Under the pieces are notes generated by a model. That model did no database searches and had not been told where the DNA came from. It worked only from the letters and a program-made list of their open reading frames with translations. A DNA stretch of 64,000 bases from Streptomyces sp. GSL17-111 (GTDB lineage: Bacteria > Actinomycetota > Actinomycetes > Streptomycetales > Streptomycetaceae): NCBI RefSeq assembly GCF_037911585.1, contig NZ_JBAJNS010000001.1, positions 1,859,001 through 1,923,000 of the forward strand, read 5' to 3'. The first letter of the stretch is position 1. Each line of letters starts with the position of its first letter. A program made the translations under genes and the position numbers. Positions 35,473 to 43,389 of this stretch are shown piece after piece.

Positions 35473-35550
35473 ATGTCCTCGAAGCGACGCCGCAAGAAGA
35501 AGGCCCGCCGCAAGAACGCCGCGAACCACGGGCGGCGCCCGCAGTCCTGA
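35473..35550 (+). CDS. bL37-like small basic ribosomal protein
   Basis: A 25-residue peptide, MSSKRRRKKKARRKNAANHG at its start and ending RRPQS, with a strong GGAGGAGG ribosome site. It closely resembles the actinobacterial large-subunit protein bL37, a 24-residue peptide ending in a similar ANHGKRPN tail (family knowledge, from mycobacterial ribosome structures). It is too short for ordinary gene callers. A 15-bp stem terminator follows at 35688-35721. It is independent of the upstream HD gene, about 95 bases away. Confidence 0.85.
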   Translation: MSSKRRRKKKARRKNAANHGRRPQS

Positions 35551-35687
35551 GTGCGGCGACCCACGGCCCCGACCATGGCTGACGGCCTGGTCGGGGCCGA
35601 GCCCTTCTCGCGTGCGGTCCCGGGAGTCACGGCTCGGTCCGCGCGCACCGCGCCTCAGTCAGGCGGCGGGGCCGACCCGCACACGAC

Positions 35688-35721
35688 CGCGCGCCCCCCG
35701 GCCGGAGCCGGGGGGCGCGCG
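35688..35721. terminator. Strong hairpin between bL37 and a leftward small gene
   Basis: A perfect 15-bp stem (CGCGCGCCCCCCGGC and its complement) with a 4-base loop. It lies downstream of bL37 and of the leftward 77-residue gene, so it can end both. Confidence 0.8.
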
Positions 35722-35744
35722 GAACAGGGTGCGCCGGGGCCGCC

Positions 35745-35978
35745 TCACCAGCGGCGGTGGTGCGCCCGCCCGTGGGGGCGGCGTCCGTGTGGGCGGCGGT
35801 CCTGCGTCGAGGCTCCCCGCACCGTCCGGACGAGGCCGCTGACGACCGAGCCGATCCCCACGGCGTGGGGGCCGCGGCCGATGCGGCTGTGCGGCGGCGT
35901 GTGGCGGCGCCTTCTCGGGGCCGCTCCGTGACGCAGCTGACGGCCGAGCCTGCTGGCCAGTCGATGAAGTGCCGGCAT
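35745..35978 (-). CDS. Small Arg/His-rich protein of unknown function
   Basis: A 77-residue frame, MPALHRLASRLGRQLRHG at its start, with GGAGACGCC upstream of ATG 35978 and the strong hairpin at 35688-35721 just after it. It is very basic, with a hydrophobic stretch HAVGIGSVVSGLVRTVRG, and ends in a His/Arg tail (GRAHHRRW). No family is recognised. The ribosome site and terminator favour a real gene, but overlapping open frames make it uncertain. Confidence 0.4.
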   Translation of the reverse strand: MPALHRLASRLGRQLRHGAAPRRRRHTPPHSRIGRGPHAVGIGSVVSGLVRTVRGASTQDRRPHGRRPHGRAHHRRW

Positions 35979-36075
35979 GGCGTCTCCCTCCGTCCGTTCG
36001 TCGTGGCGTTCTGTCCCTCGTGTGCCCGCGCTTCCGCGTCGCACACACCCCGCAGGTGTCCCACGACGCCCGGTC

Positions 36076-36378
36076 TCAGTCGGCTCCGCGCTTACGGGCC
36101 GGCCGCAGCCCGGCGGTCTCGGCGGCAGAGTGCAGGGACTTCAGGGCCAGGAGCAGCACCCCGATGTCGTCGATCAGCACCGGGTCGGGCATGAGGTCCA
36201 CCGGGGAGAGGACGTAGAGGACGGCCGCCCAGAAGACGACCTTGTTCTCCGTCGGCATTCCCGCCTCGCGGAGCCGCCGCCGGGCCCGGACGAGCTGCAC
36301 CAGCAGCCGGACGGTGAAGAAGAGCGTCACCAGCACCAACGTGGTGACGGCGACGATGATCCAGCTCTCGGCACTCAC
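36076..36378 (-). CDS. YkvA-type DUF1232 membrane protein
   Basis: A 100-residue protein with one N-terminal transmembrane helix (residues 5-28), a basic loop RARRRLREAGMPTENK, and the DUF1232 motif YVLSPVDLMPDPVLIDDIGVLLLAL. GTG 36378 has AGGAGG 7 bases upstream. Homologues are widespread, but their role is unknown. It is leftward and ends facing the divergent small gene. Confidence 0.85.
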   Translation of the reverse strand: MSAESWIIVAVTTLVLVTLFFTVRLLVQLVRARRRLREAGMPTENKVVFWAAVLYVLSPVDLMPDPVLIDDIGVLLLALKSLHSAAETAGLRPARKRGAD

Positions 36379-36426
36379 TCAGGGGCCTCCTCCGGCCGAC
36401 GGGTGTCCCCCCTTGGTACACCCTGC

Positions 36427-36681
36427 TCAGGACTCGCCGGCCTCCTCCCCCGGCGAGTCCCGGCGCCGGGGGCGCGGCGGGCGCCCCCGGCGGGGGTGCG
36501 GGCGCGCGTCGTCCGGCAGGCGGCCGGCCTCGGCGAGGGCGCGCCGCACGATGTAGTCGATCTGTGCGTTGGTGCTGCGCAGCTCGTCCGCCGCCCAGCG
36601 CGCCAGCGCGTCATGGACGGCCGGGTCGAGCCGCAGCAGCACCTGCTTGCGGGCACGGCGGCCCTCCCCGCGCTCCGTCAC
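36427..36681 (-). CDS. Ribbon-helix-helix (Arc/CopG-like) protein
   Basis: An 84-residue protein with the ribbon-helix-helix signature: [41 protein letters not shown] basic, Pro-rich tail follows. GTG 36681 overlaps the stop of the SPFH gene (GTGA), so the pair is translationally coupled. Arc-like proteins bind palindromic operators; a 16-bp inverted repeat lies just upstream of the operon. It may autoregulate the SPFH gene. It could also be an antitoxin-like protein, but no toxin is next to it. Confidence 0.8.
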   Translation of the reverse strand: MTERGEGRRARKQVLLRLDPAVHDALARWAADELRSTNAQIDYIVRRALAEAGRLPDDARPHPRRGRPPRPRRRDSPGEEAGES

Positions 36682-37622
36682 TGGTAGAGCGACCCCGTGT
36701 TGACGACGGGCTGGGTGCCGCGGTCGCCGCAGAGGACGACCAGCAGGTTGGAGACCATCGCGGCCTTGCGCTCCTCGTCGAGCTCCACGAAGTCCTGTTC
36801 GGTGATGCGGGCGACGGCCGTCTCGACCATCCCGCACGCCCCTTCCACGATCTGCTGCCGTGCCGCGATGATCGCACCCGCCTGCTGCCGCTGAAGCATG
36901 GCCGAGGCGATCTCGGGGGCGTAGGCGAGGTGGGTGAACCGCGACTCGATGACGTGCACCCCGGCCGCCGCGACCCGCGCGTTGACCTCGGCGGAGAGCT
37001 GGTCGGTGATGCTCTCCGCGTTGTCCCTCAGGGACAGGGTGTCCTCGGCGTGTGCTTCGTAGGGGTAGTTGGTGGCGATGTGGCGCAGGGCCGTCTCCGC
37101 CTGGGTGGTGACGAACTCCTCGTAGTCGTCGACGCCGAACGTGGCCTGGGCGGTGTCCTCGACCTGCCAGACGATCACGGCGGCGATCTCGATGGGGCTG
37201 CCGCCGGCGTCGTTGACCTTGAGGACGGCCGTCTCGTGGTTGCGGACCCGGGTGGAGATCTTGGTGCTGCTGGTCAGCGGGTTCACCCAGCGCAGACCGT
37301 CGGTGCGCAGGGTGCCGACGTAGCGGCCGAAGAGCTGGATGACGCGGGCCTCGCCGGGGGCGACCATCTTCACGCCGTTCCAGGCGAAGAGCGCGGCCAC
37401 GGTCGTCAGGGCGCCGACGACGATCAGAGTGACGCCGACCCCCGGCCGGTCGCCGGGGTCGAAGCCGACGGCGACGCCGCCGAGCACGAGCCCGATGCCG
37501 AGCAGCGGGCCGAGCGCGGCCAGCAGGAGGCCGAGCGCGCCGGAGAGGCTGTGCGCCACGTGCTCCTTCACAGGTGGCGCGGGCATCTCCGGCGCGTCGA
37601 CGGCTTCGGTGGACTGTGACAT
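36678..37622 (-). CDS. SPFH/band 7 membrane protein
   Basis: A 314-residue stomatin/flotillin-type protein. Two N-terminal hydrophobic segments (about 28-50 and 60-82) are followed by the SPFH domain ([34 protein letters not shown] to about residue 230) and an Ala/Gln-rich helical region for oligomerisation ([22 protein letters not shown]). SPFH proteins scaffold membrane microdomains. ATG 37622 gives the usual length. It is coupled to the ribbon-helix-helix gene downstream. Confidence 0.92.
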   Translation of the reverse strand: MSQSTEAVDAPEMPAPPVKEHVAHSLSGALGLLLAALGPLLGIGLVLGGVAVGFDPGDRPGVGVTLIVVGALTTVAALFAWNGVKMVAPGEARVIQLFGRYVGTLRTDGLRWVNPLTSSTKISTRVRNHETAVLKVNDAGGSPIEIAAVIVWQVEDTAQATFGVDDYEEFVTTQAETALRHIATNYPYEAHAEDTLSLRDNAESITDQLSAEVNARVAAAGVHVIESRFTHLAYAPEIASAMLQRQQAGAIIAARQQIVEGACGMVETAVARITEQDFVELDEERKAAMVSNLLVVLCGDRGTQPVVNTGSLYQ

Positions 37623-37655
37623 GGGCTCCCCCGTACGCGGTGCTGGAACTGCTAA

Positions 37656-37671
37656 AAAGTGATAGCACTTT
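37656..37671. promoter_or_regulatory. Candidate operator of the SPFH operon
   Basis: AAAGTG-ATAG-CACTTT, an inverted repeat of 6-bp arms, lies 34 bases upstream of the SPFH start in an unusually AT-rich patch that probably holds the promoter. It is a plausible site for the ribbon-helix-helix protein of the same operon. Confidence 0.45.
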
Positions 37672-37691
37672 ATCGCACCGGGGAGGAGGTG

Positions 37692-40016
37692 TCACTCCGT
37701 CCGCAGCCCGTCCGGGCGCATCACGCGCCACAGCATCGGCAGGCTCGCGACCGTGACCAGCAGGATCATGCCGAGCCCGGCGGCGGTGAGCGGAAGGAAG
37801 GCCAGCCAGTCGGTGACCTCCGCCCCGACCATGTCCAGCAGCAGGACGCCCAGCGCCGTCCCGCCGGCCGAGGCCAGGGCGAGCCCGATCCCGACCGGGA
37901 CCGCCGTCTGCCACAGCACGGAGGCGCCGAGCGTCCCCCGTCGCGTCCCGAACGCCACCAGGACCGACAACTGCCGCTTACGCTCACGCAGTTGCTCCAG
38001 CGTCGAGACGACCATGCTCGCCGCGATCATCAGCATGACCACGATCGCCCCGACGAACAGGGCGTTGCGGATGGTCACGAACTGGGAGGTGAGCCTCGTG
38101 TCCGACAGCACCTGGACGTCCTCGCGCCACTCGCTCAGCCCGGCGGTGTTGCGCAGGTGCTCGACCACGTCCTCGTCCCCGGGCACGGTCGTGACGAGGG
38201 CGACGGCGGACAGGTCCGAGGCGTCGGAGACGTCCATGGCCGCGGGGGTGGCGAAGACGCCGTAGTACAGATCGCCGTTGGGGGCCTCGACGTCGCCGAT
38301 CGTGCGGGCCGTCCCGGGAAGCGTCCACCAGACGGGCTCCGCCCGGTCCGACGGCTCCGAGTAGCCGGAGAGGTCCAGCCGGTCCCCCGGCTCGACGACG
38401 CCCTCGTCGAACGAGGCGGGGACGACGAAGACGTCGCCGTCGGCACAGGAGCCGGTCTCGATCAGCTCCCGCAGCACCCGGCACTCACCGATGTGGAACG
38501 GCGTGCCGGGGCGGTGCCCCTCGGCGTCGGGCGTGACATCGAGATCGGCGTAGCCGCGCACGTATCCGCGTACGGAGGTGACGCCCTCCGTCGCGGCGTA
38601 CCGGTCGACGAACGGCCCGAGCTCCGCGGTGTCGTCGATGAGTGAGCTCGCCACCGCCCGGGCGCGGCTCTCGTCGTGACCGGTGGGCTTCCGCTGGGCG
38701 GTCTCCACTGCGGCGAACAGCATGTGCAGCGCCACGGCGCCCGCCACGGCCACCGTGACCCCGCTCACTGCCCGCGCGGCCATGCCGCTGTTCATCTGGA
38801 GCCGTCGGGTGGCGAGCTGCCAGGACAGCGGGCCGCCACGCATCCAGGTGACCACGCGCTCCACGGCCCAGGGCAGCAACGCCGTGATGCCGCAGAGCAT
38901 CAGCAGCACGCCGGCGGAGATGCCCCACTCGTTGACCGCGCTCCCCGGGTCGTCCGGGCCGAAGTACACGAGCATGGCCACACCCACCGCGACCAGCAGC
39001 AGCCGCCACCACACGCGGCGCCGACGCGTCGTCCCCTCCCGGAAGACCCCCAGCGGGCCGATCGCCACGCCGCGCAAGGCCGCCAGGGTGACCCCGACCG
39101 CGATGACCGGGACGAGGGTCACGACGAGCGCGCCCAGCCACCACACCGGGACGATGTCGGCGGTGTAGACGCTGATCGTGGAGATCGAGAGGCCCTCCAC
39201 CAGCTCGCGCCCCACCAGGAAGAGGAGGGCGCCCACCACCAGCCCCAGCATGGAGGCGAAGAGCACCTCGCCGGCGGCTATCCGCCGGGTCATCGCGATG
39301 TCCGCGCCGACGAGCCGCAACGCGGCCAGGCGCCGGTCCCGGCGCTCCCCGCCGAATCGCACGGCCGTCGCGACGAACACGACGATCGGCATGAGGAGCA
39401 CGGACAGCATCACGACGATGAGCACGACGAGGGCGGGGTCGAGCGGCGACTGGCCCCCCTCCATGCCGAACTCGGTGACCCGCCAGGCGTTGTCGGTGTC
39501 GAGCGCGTCCGAACCGAGGTAGTACGCCGGCTCCCCCGGCCCCTTCAGCCCCTCGGGGCCGATCGTGCCGACGATCTCCGCTCCCCGGAACCGCTCGGCC
39601 AGCAGCTCCCCCTCGGTGTCCAGCATCTCCCGCAGCGCGGGCGAGACGACCATCTCGCCGGGCGCCGGGAAGTGGGCGACGCCCGGCGGGCGCACCGCCT
39701 CCTCCCGGTCGCCGTCGGCCTGGAGGAGTCGGCCGACGACCTCCGTGTCGCGGAACGTCGTGCCGCTCCAGGCCATGAGCGCCGTCGTCGGCCCCGGCGG
39801 CGCGACGTCCTCGCCCATGCCGCCCACCGGCTGCCGCCCGTCCTTCCTGGCCTCCGAGGCGTCGAGGACGGTCGGCACCGACGCGGCCAACAGCAGCACC
39901 GCCACCCCGATGCCCACCCCGGCGGCCGTCAGCAGCGTGCGCACCCAGCCCGACCGGCCCCCACCGGCGGCGAAGCGCACTCCCAGGCCCAGCTCGCGGA
40001 GCCACGTGCGGATCAT
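37692..40016 (-). CDS. FtsX-family ABC transporter permease
   Basis: A 774-residue permease of the MacB/FtsX type with two FtsX modules. The first hydrophobic block is residues 24-46, followed by a large extracytoplasmic domain (about 50-200) and three further helices near 225-340. A second set follows (about 345-480), another external domain (about 485-670) and the final three helices (SQFVTIRNALFVGAIVVMLMI to the end). ATG 40016 overlaps the stop of the ATPase gene. It probably exports a peptide, antibiotic or lipid, or couples to the envelope; the substrate is unknown. PadR control implies induction by a small molecule. Confidence 0.92.
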   Translation of the reverse strand: MIRTWLRELGLGVRFAAGGGRSGWVRTLLTAAGVGIGVAVLLLAASVPTVLDASEARKDGRQPVGGMGEDVAPPGPTTALMAWSGTTFRDTEVVGRLLQADGDREEAVRPPGVAHFPAPGEMVVSPALREMLDTEGELLAERFRGAEIVGTIGPEGLKGPGEPAYYLGSDALDTDNAWRVTEFGMEGGQSPLDPALVVLIVVMLSVLLMPIVVFVATAVRFGGERRDRRLAALRLVGADIAMTRRIAAGEVLFASMLGLVVGALLFLVGRELVEGLSISTISVYTADIVPVWWLGALVVTLVPVIAVGVTLAALRGVAIGPLGVFREGTTRRRRVWWRLLLVAVGVAMLVYFGPDDPGSAVNEWGISAGVLLMLCGITALLPWAVERVVTWMRGGPLSWQLATRRLQMNSGMAARAVSGVTVAVAGAVALHMLFAAVETAQRKPTGHDESRARAVASSLIDDTAELGPFVDRYAATEGVTSVRGYVRGYADLDVTPDAEGHRPGTPFHIGECRVLRELIETGSCADGDVFVVPASFDEGVVEPGDRLDLSGYSEPSDRAEPVWWTLPGTARTIGDVEAPNGDLYYGVFATPAAMDVSDASDLSAVALVTTVPGDEDVVEHLRNTAGLSEWREDVQVLSDTRLTSQFVTIRNALFVGAIVVMLMIAASMVVSTLEQLRERKRQLSVLVAFGTRRGTLGASVLWQTAVPVGIGLALASAGGTALGVLLLDMVGAEVTDWLAFLPLTAAGLGMILLVTVASLPMLWRVMRPDGLRTE

Positions 40017-40717
40017 GCGACGCCCGCCAGCCCGCTGAGGTCCGTGGCCCTGCCGTCCCGCACCACGACCTCGCGGTCGGAGTAGGCGGCGACCCGGGAC
40101 TCGTGGGTGACGAGCACGACGGCCGCTCGCGTGTCGCGCGCCGCGGCGGTGAGCAGCTCCATGACGCGCTCGCCGTTGAGCGAGTCGAGTGCGCCCGTCG
40201 GTTCGTCCGCGAACACGACGCGCGGGGTGGCGACGAGGGCGCGGGCGATGGCCACCCGCTGCCCCTGGCCGCCGGAGATCTGGCCCGGGCGGTGGTGGCG
40301 GACGTCGTCCACCTCCAGCCGCTCCAGCCACTCCCGCGCCTGCCGCTCGGCGGGCTTGCGGTCCGCGCCCGCCAGCCGCAGCGGCAGCGCCACGTTCTCC
40401 GTGCAGGTCAGCTCCGGGACGAGCTGGCCGAACTGGAAGACGAAGCCGAACTCCCCCCGGCGCAGCGCACTGCGCTCGGCGTCGGACAGGGCCGACAGCT
40501 CCCGGCCCCGGTAGTGCACCGTCCCCTCCTCCGGCGTGACGATGCCCGCCAGGCAGTGCAGCAGCGTCGACTTGCCCGACCCCGAGGGCCCCATGACGGC
40601 GACGACCTCGCCCGCGTGCAGGGTGAAGTCGGCCCCCGCGAGCGCGGGGGTGGAGCCGTACACCTTGTGCAGGCCCCTGGCCGTGAGCAGCGGGCCGCTG
40701 CTCCGTTCCTCGGTCAT
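40013..40717 (-). CDS. ABC transporter ATPase, MacB/LolD type
   Basis: A 234-residue ATPase. Walker A is GPSGSGKST (about residues 43-51), the signature ISGGQGQR is slightly unusual (family typically LSGGQQQR), Walker B is VVFADEPTGALDS, and the H-loop is VLVTHES. ATG 40717 overlaps the padR stop, and its stop overlaps the permease ATG, so the three genes form one operon. It powers the FtsX-type permease. Confidence 0.95.
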   Translation of the reverse strand: MTEERSSGPLLTARGLHKVYGSTPALAGADFTLHAGEVVAVMGPSGSGKSTLLHCLAGIVTPEEGTVHYRGRELSALSDAERSALRRGEFGFVFQFGQLVPELTCTENVALPLRLAGADRKPAERQAREWLERLEVDDVRHHRPGQISGGQGQRVAIARALVATPRVVFADEPTGALDSLNGERVMELLTAAARDTRAAVVLVTHESRVAAYSDREVVVRDGRATDLSGLAGVA

Positions 40718-41238
40718 GACGTCACTTCCTTCGCGAGCCGGTCCAGGCGGGCGGCGGTCAGCTCCAGCCAGCGCAGGTCGGCCTCCAGGTGGAACAGGGC
40801 GTGGTCGCAGATGAGCTGGTCGGCGAGGTCGCCACCGCTCTTGCGGCGGGTCAGCACGCGCATGAGCCGCAGGTGCTCGGCGCGCTGGGTGTCCAGCAGG
40901 GACGCGGCGTCCCGGCCGGTCAGCAGCGCGAGCACGACCTTGGTGTAGAGGGTGGACTGGAGGTAGGGCTCCGGTTTCTCCGGCTGCTCCAGCCAGTGCG
41001 CGACGTCGCTGACCCCGGCGTCCGTGATGGCGTAGCGCTTGCGCTCGGGCCCCTCCCCCGCCTCCACGGCGTCGACCTCGACGAGGCCGTTCTTCAGGAG
41101 CCGCGACATCGTCGCGTACACCTGGCCGTAGTGCAGCGGCTTGTCGTGCCCGAACCGGGCGTCGAAGGCTCTCTTGAGGTCGTAGCCGTGGCTCGGCCCC
41201 GATTCGAGCAGCCCCAGAAGGGCGTGACTGATGGACAT
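40714..41238 (-). CDS. PadR-family transcriptional regulator
   Basis: A 174-residue PadR repressor. The winged helix (residues 1-80) begins MSISHALLGLLESGPSHGYDLKRAF and has LHYGQVYATMSRLLKNGLVE and an ERKRYAITDAG wing. The C-terminal dimerisation helices (about 90-170) are present (STLYTKVVLALLTGRDAASL). ATG 41238 fits family N-termini. A 37-bp near-perfect palindrome at 41251-41287 directly upstream is its expected operator. PadR proteins are released by ligands such as drugs, here probably a substrate of the coupled ABC exporter. Confidence 0.94.
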   Translation of the reverse strand: MSISHALLGLLESGPSHGYDLKRAFDARFGHDKPLHYGQVYATMSRLLKNGLVEVDAVEAGEGPERKRYAITDAGVSDVAHWLEQPEKPEPYLQSTLYTKVVLALLTGRDAASLLDTQRAEHLRLMRVLTRRKSGGDLADQLICDHALFHLEADLRWLELTAARLDRLAKEVTS

Positions 41239-41250
41239 GGCGGCGACTCT

Positions 41251-41287
41251 ACACCATGGGTATACATGCGATGTATACCCATGGTGT
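41251..41287. promoter_or_regulatory. PadR operator, 37-bp palindrome
   Basis: Two exact 17-base arms (ACACCATGGGTATACAT and its complement) flank a GCG centre. The palindrome lies 13 bases ahead of padR, inside its promoter area. Its core TATACAT...ATGTATA fits the ATGT/ACAT half-sites known for PadR proteins. It is the strongest operator-like element in the window. Confidence 0.85.
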
Positions 41288-41573
41288 GTACACCCCAGTC
41301 CCGAGCGAGGCCCCAGTGCGGCCCCGGTGCGCCCCCAGCGCGGGCCCGGTGCGAGGCCGCGCGACGGCCCTACCCCCGGTCTCTGCGGGAAACCGGGTGC
41401 CGCAGGCGCCCGGGCGCGGCAGACTGGGAGGTGGGCCGACGAGCGGCACCGGGGGCGGCCCTCAAGGGTGATCCCCCGTTCCACCCCCGAAAGAGCGACG
41501 CGTCCCTCGTTCACCGCGGACCATCACATAACGTGTCGCTGACATGAGGGATTGACAGCCGGGAGAGACCTCG
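41288..41573. other. Intergenic region between padR and hydrolase
   Basis: The region separates the divergent padR operon and the Abhydrolase_9 gene. A GGTGT-GT-ACACC element directly adjoins the palindrome (about 41283-41294). Nothing else is seen. Confidence 0.4.
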
Positions 41574-43361
41574 ATGCTCGACACCGCGGGGGAGCGGGTT
41601 CCTTTCCCTGGCCAGGACCGGCCCCCCGAGCCACCGTGGAAGCGCGCCGGCAGGCGCACGCTCGACGTCGCCCGCAGGCCCTACTGGGAGCGGTCCGACG
41701 AGTCGTGGCTGATCAGGCGCTGGCCCGACCTGACGGCCACCGCCGTCGCGACCGTCTTCTTCTGGCTCTCCCTCACCCCCTCGCTCGTCCCCCGCCCCTG
41801 GGCGCTGCAGGGCGTCATCGGCGGCATCACGGCCGCCATCGGCTACGGCATCGGCGCGCTGCTGAGCTGGGTCGTGCCCTTCCTCGTGCGGTGGCGGCCG
41901 GACGAGGAGACGCGCCGGCGGGTCCGGGCGCACGCGTGGCAGGTGTACTGGGTCCTGAGCCTCGGCCTCACCGTCTTCCTCCTCGGCGAGAGCGCCCGGA
42001 TGCAGCGGGAACTGCGCAAGCTCCAGGAGCTGCCGCCCACCCTCACCTGGCACTCCATGATGATCGCGCTGCTCGCGGCCGCGCTGTGCTGGGTGCTGCT
42101 GCTGATCGCCCGCCTGATCCGGCTGGGCACGCGCTGGCTGATCCAGCTCCTGCTGCGCTTCGTCCCCCGGCCCGTCGCCGTGACGGCCGGGCTGCTGACC
42201 AGCGGGATGGTCGTGACGTTCGGCGCCAAGGACGTCGTCTTCGAGCGCGGCATCGTCGACGTCGCCTCCCACATCGCGTCCAACACGGACCAGAGCACGA
42301 AGGACGGCATCGTGCAGTCCGGTTCGCCGTTCGTCTCGGGCAGCCCGCAGTCCCTGATCTCCTGGTCGGAACTGGGGTACCAGGGCCGCAACTTCACCGG
42401 CAGCGTGCTCAGCCGGCAGCAGATCAGCGCGTTCACGCAACGTCCCTCGCTGGACCCGATCCGCGTCTACGCCGGACGGGCCGCCGCCGACGGCTACGCG
42501 GAACAGACGGCCCTGGCCATGGCGGAGCTCGAGCGCACCCGGGCCTTCGACCGCGAGGTGCTCGCCGTCGCGGGCACGACGGGCAGCGGCTGGATCGACG
42601 CCCGGACGGCGGAGCCGCTGGAGTACCTCTACAACGGCGACACCGCCATCGTCGCCATCCAGTACTCCTACCTGCCCAGCTGGGTGTCGTTCGTGGTGGA
42701 CCGCGAGGAGGCGGGCCGGGCGACGCAGACCCTCGTCGACGCCGTGCGGGAGCGGCTGGCCGAGATCCCCGAGAGCGAGCGGCCCAAGTTCGTCATCTTC
42801 GGCGAGAGCATGGGCGCCACGGCGGTGGAGGACGCCTTCGACGGCATCGACGACCTCCTCGCCTCGACGGACGGCGCGCTGCTCGTCGGCCCGCCGAACT
42901 ACAGCCCGGTGTGGTCGGACGTGACGCGCAACCGCGACCCGGGCAGCCCGGTGTGGCGTCCCGAGTACGAGGAGGGTCGGCACGTGCGGTTCGCCCAGTA
43001 CCCCCAGCGCGACCTGTACCGCCCGGAGGGGACGTGGGAGTTCCCCCGCGTGGTGTACCTGCAGAACGCGTCCGACCCGATCGTGTGGTGGTCACCCGAC
43101 CTCGCCCTCCGGCCTCCCGAGTGGCTGGAGGAACCGGTGGGGCCGGATGTGACGGACGAGCTGAGCTGGTTCCCCTTCGTCACCTTCTGGCAGACCACCG
43201 TGGACATGAGCATGTCGTACGGCGTCGGGGCGCCGCACGGCCACCGCTACGGGACGAACGCCGTCGAGGGCTGGGCCGCGGTGCTGCCGCCCGACGGCTG
43301 GACACAGTCCGACACCCTCCGTTTGAAGGCGTTCGCCGAGGCCCACGAATCCCCGTACTGA
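41574..43361 (+). CDS. Integral membrane alpha/beta-hydrolase (Abhydrolase_9)
   Basis: A 595-residue protein. The N-terminal region (about residues 55-205) has four hydrophobic segments of the Abhydrolase_9 N-terminal type. The C-terminal alpha/beta-hydrolase domain (about 270-590) has the nucleophile elbow FGESMGAT with Ser, an Asp in LQNASDPIVWW and a His in the final APHGHRYG region. It is probably an esterase or lipase of the inner membrane; mycobacterial homologues occur but are poorly characterised. ATG 41574 follows GGGAGAG. Confidence 0.88.
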   Translation: MLDTAGERVPFPGQDRPPEPPWKRAGRRTLDVARRPYWERSDESWLIRRWPDLTATAVATVFFWLSLTPSLVPRPWALQGVIGGITAAIGYGIGALLSWVVPFLVRWRPDEETRRRVRAHAWQVYWVLSLGLTVFLLGESARMQRELRKLQELPPTLTWHSMMIALLAAALCWVLLLIARLIRLGTRWLIQLLLRFVPRPVAVTAGLLTSGMVVTFGAKDVVFERGIVDVASHIASNTDQSTKDGIVQSGSPFVSGSPQSLISWSELGYQGRNFTGSVLSRQQISAFTQRPSLDPIRVYAGRAAADGYAEQTALAMAELERTRAFDREVLAVAGTTGSGWIDARTAEPLEYLYNGDTAIVAIQYSYLPSWVSFVVDREEAGRATQTLVDAVRERLAEIPESERPKFVIFGESMGATAVEDAFDGIDDLLASTDGALLVGPPNYSPVWSDVTRNRDPGSPVWRPEYEEGRHVRFAQYPQRDLYRPEGTWEFPRVVYLQNASDPIVWWSPDLALRPPEWLEEPVGPDVTDELSWFPFVTFWQTTVDMSMSYGVGAPHGHRYGTNAVEGWAAVLPPDGWTQSDTLRLKAFAEAHESPY

Positions 43362-43378
43362 CGCCGGGGGCCCCGGCG
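43362..43378. terminator. Short hairpin between convergent genes
   Basis: A 7-bp stem CGCCGGG / CCCGGCG with a 3-base loop directly after the hydrolase stop. It is short and may be incidental in GC-rich DNA. Confidence 0.45.
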
Positions 43379-43389
43379 GGTTAGGGGCG

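Noticed and set aside
34716..35550. Toxin-antitoxin reading of the HD protein with the basic small ORF
   Set aside because: The small ORF matches bL37 and has its own spacing and ribosome site; the HD protein has full YfbR motifs.
38676..40085. 469-codon open frame on the plus strand
   Set aside because: His/Arg/Asp-rich antisense of the FtsX permease.
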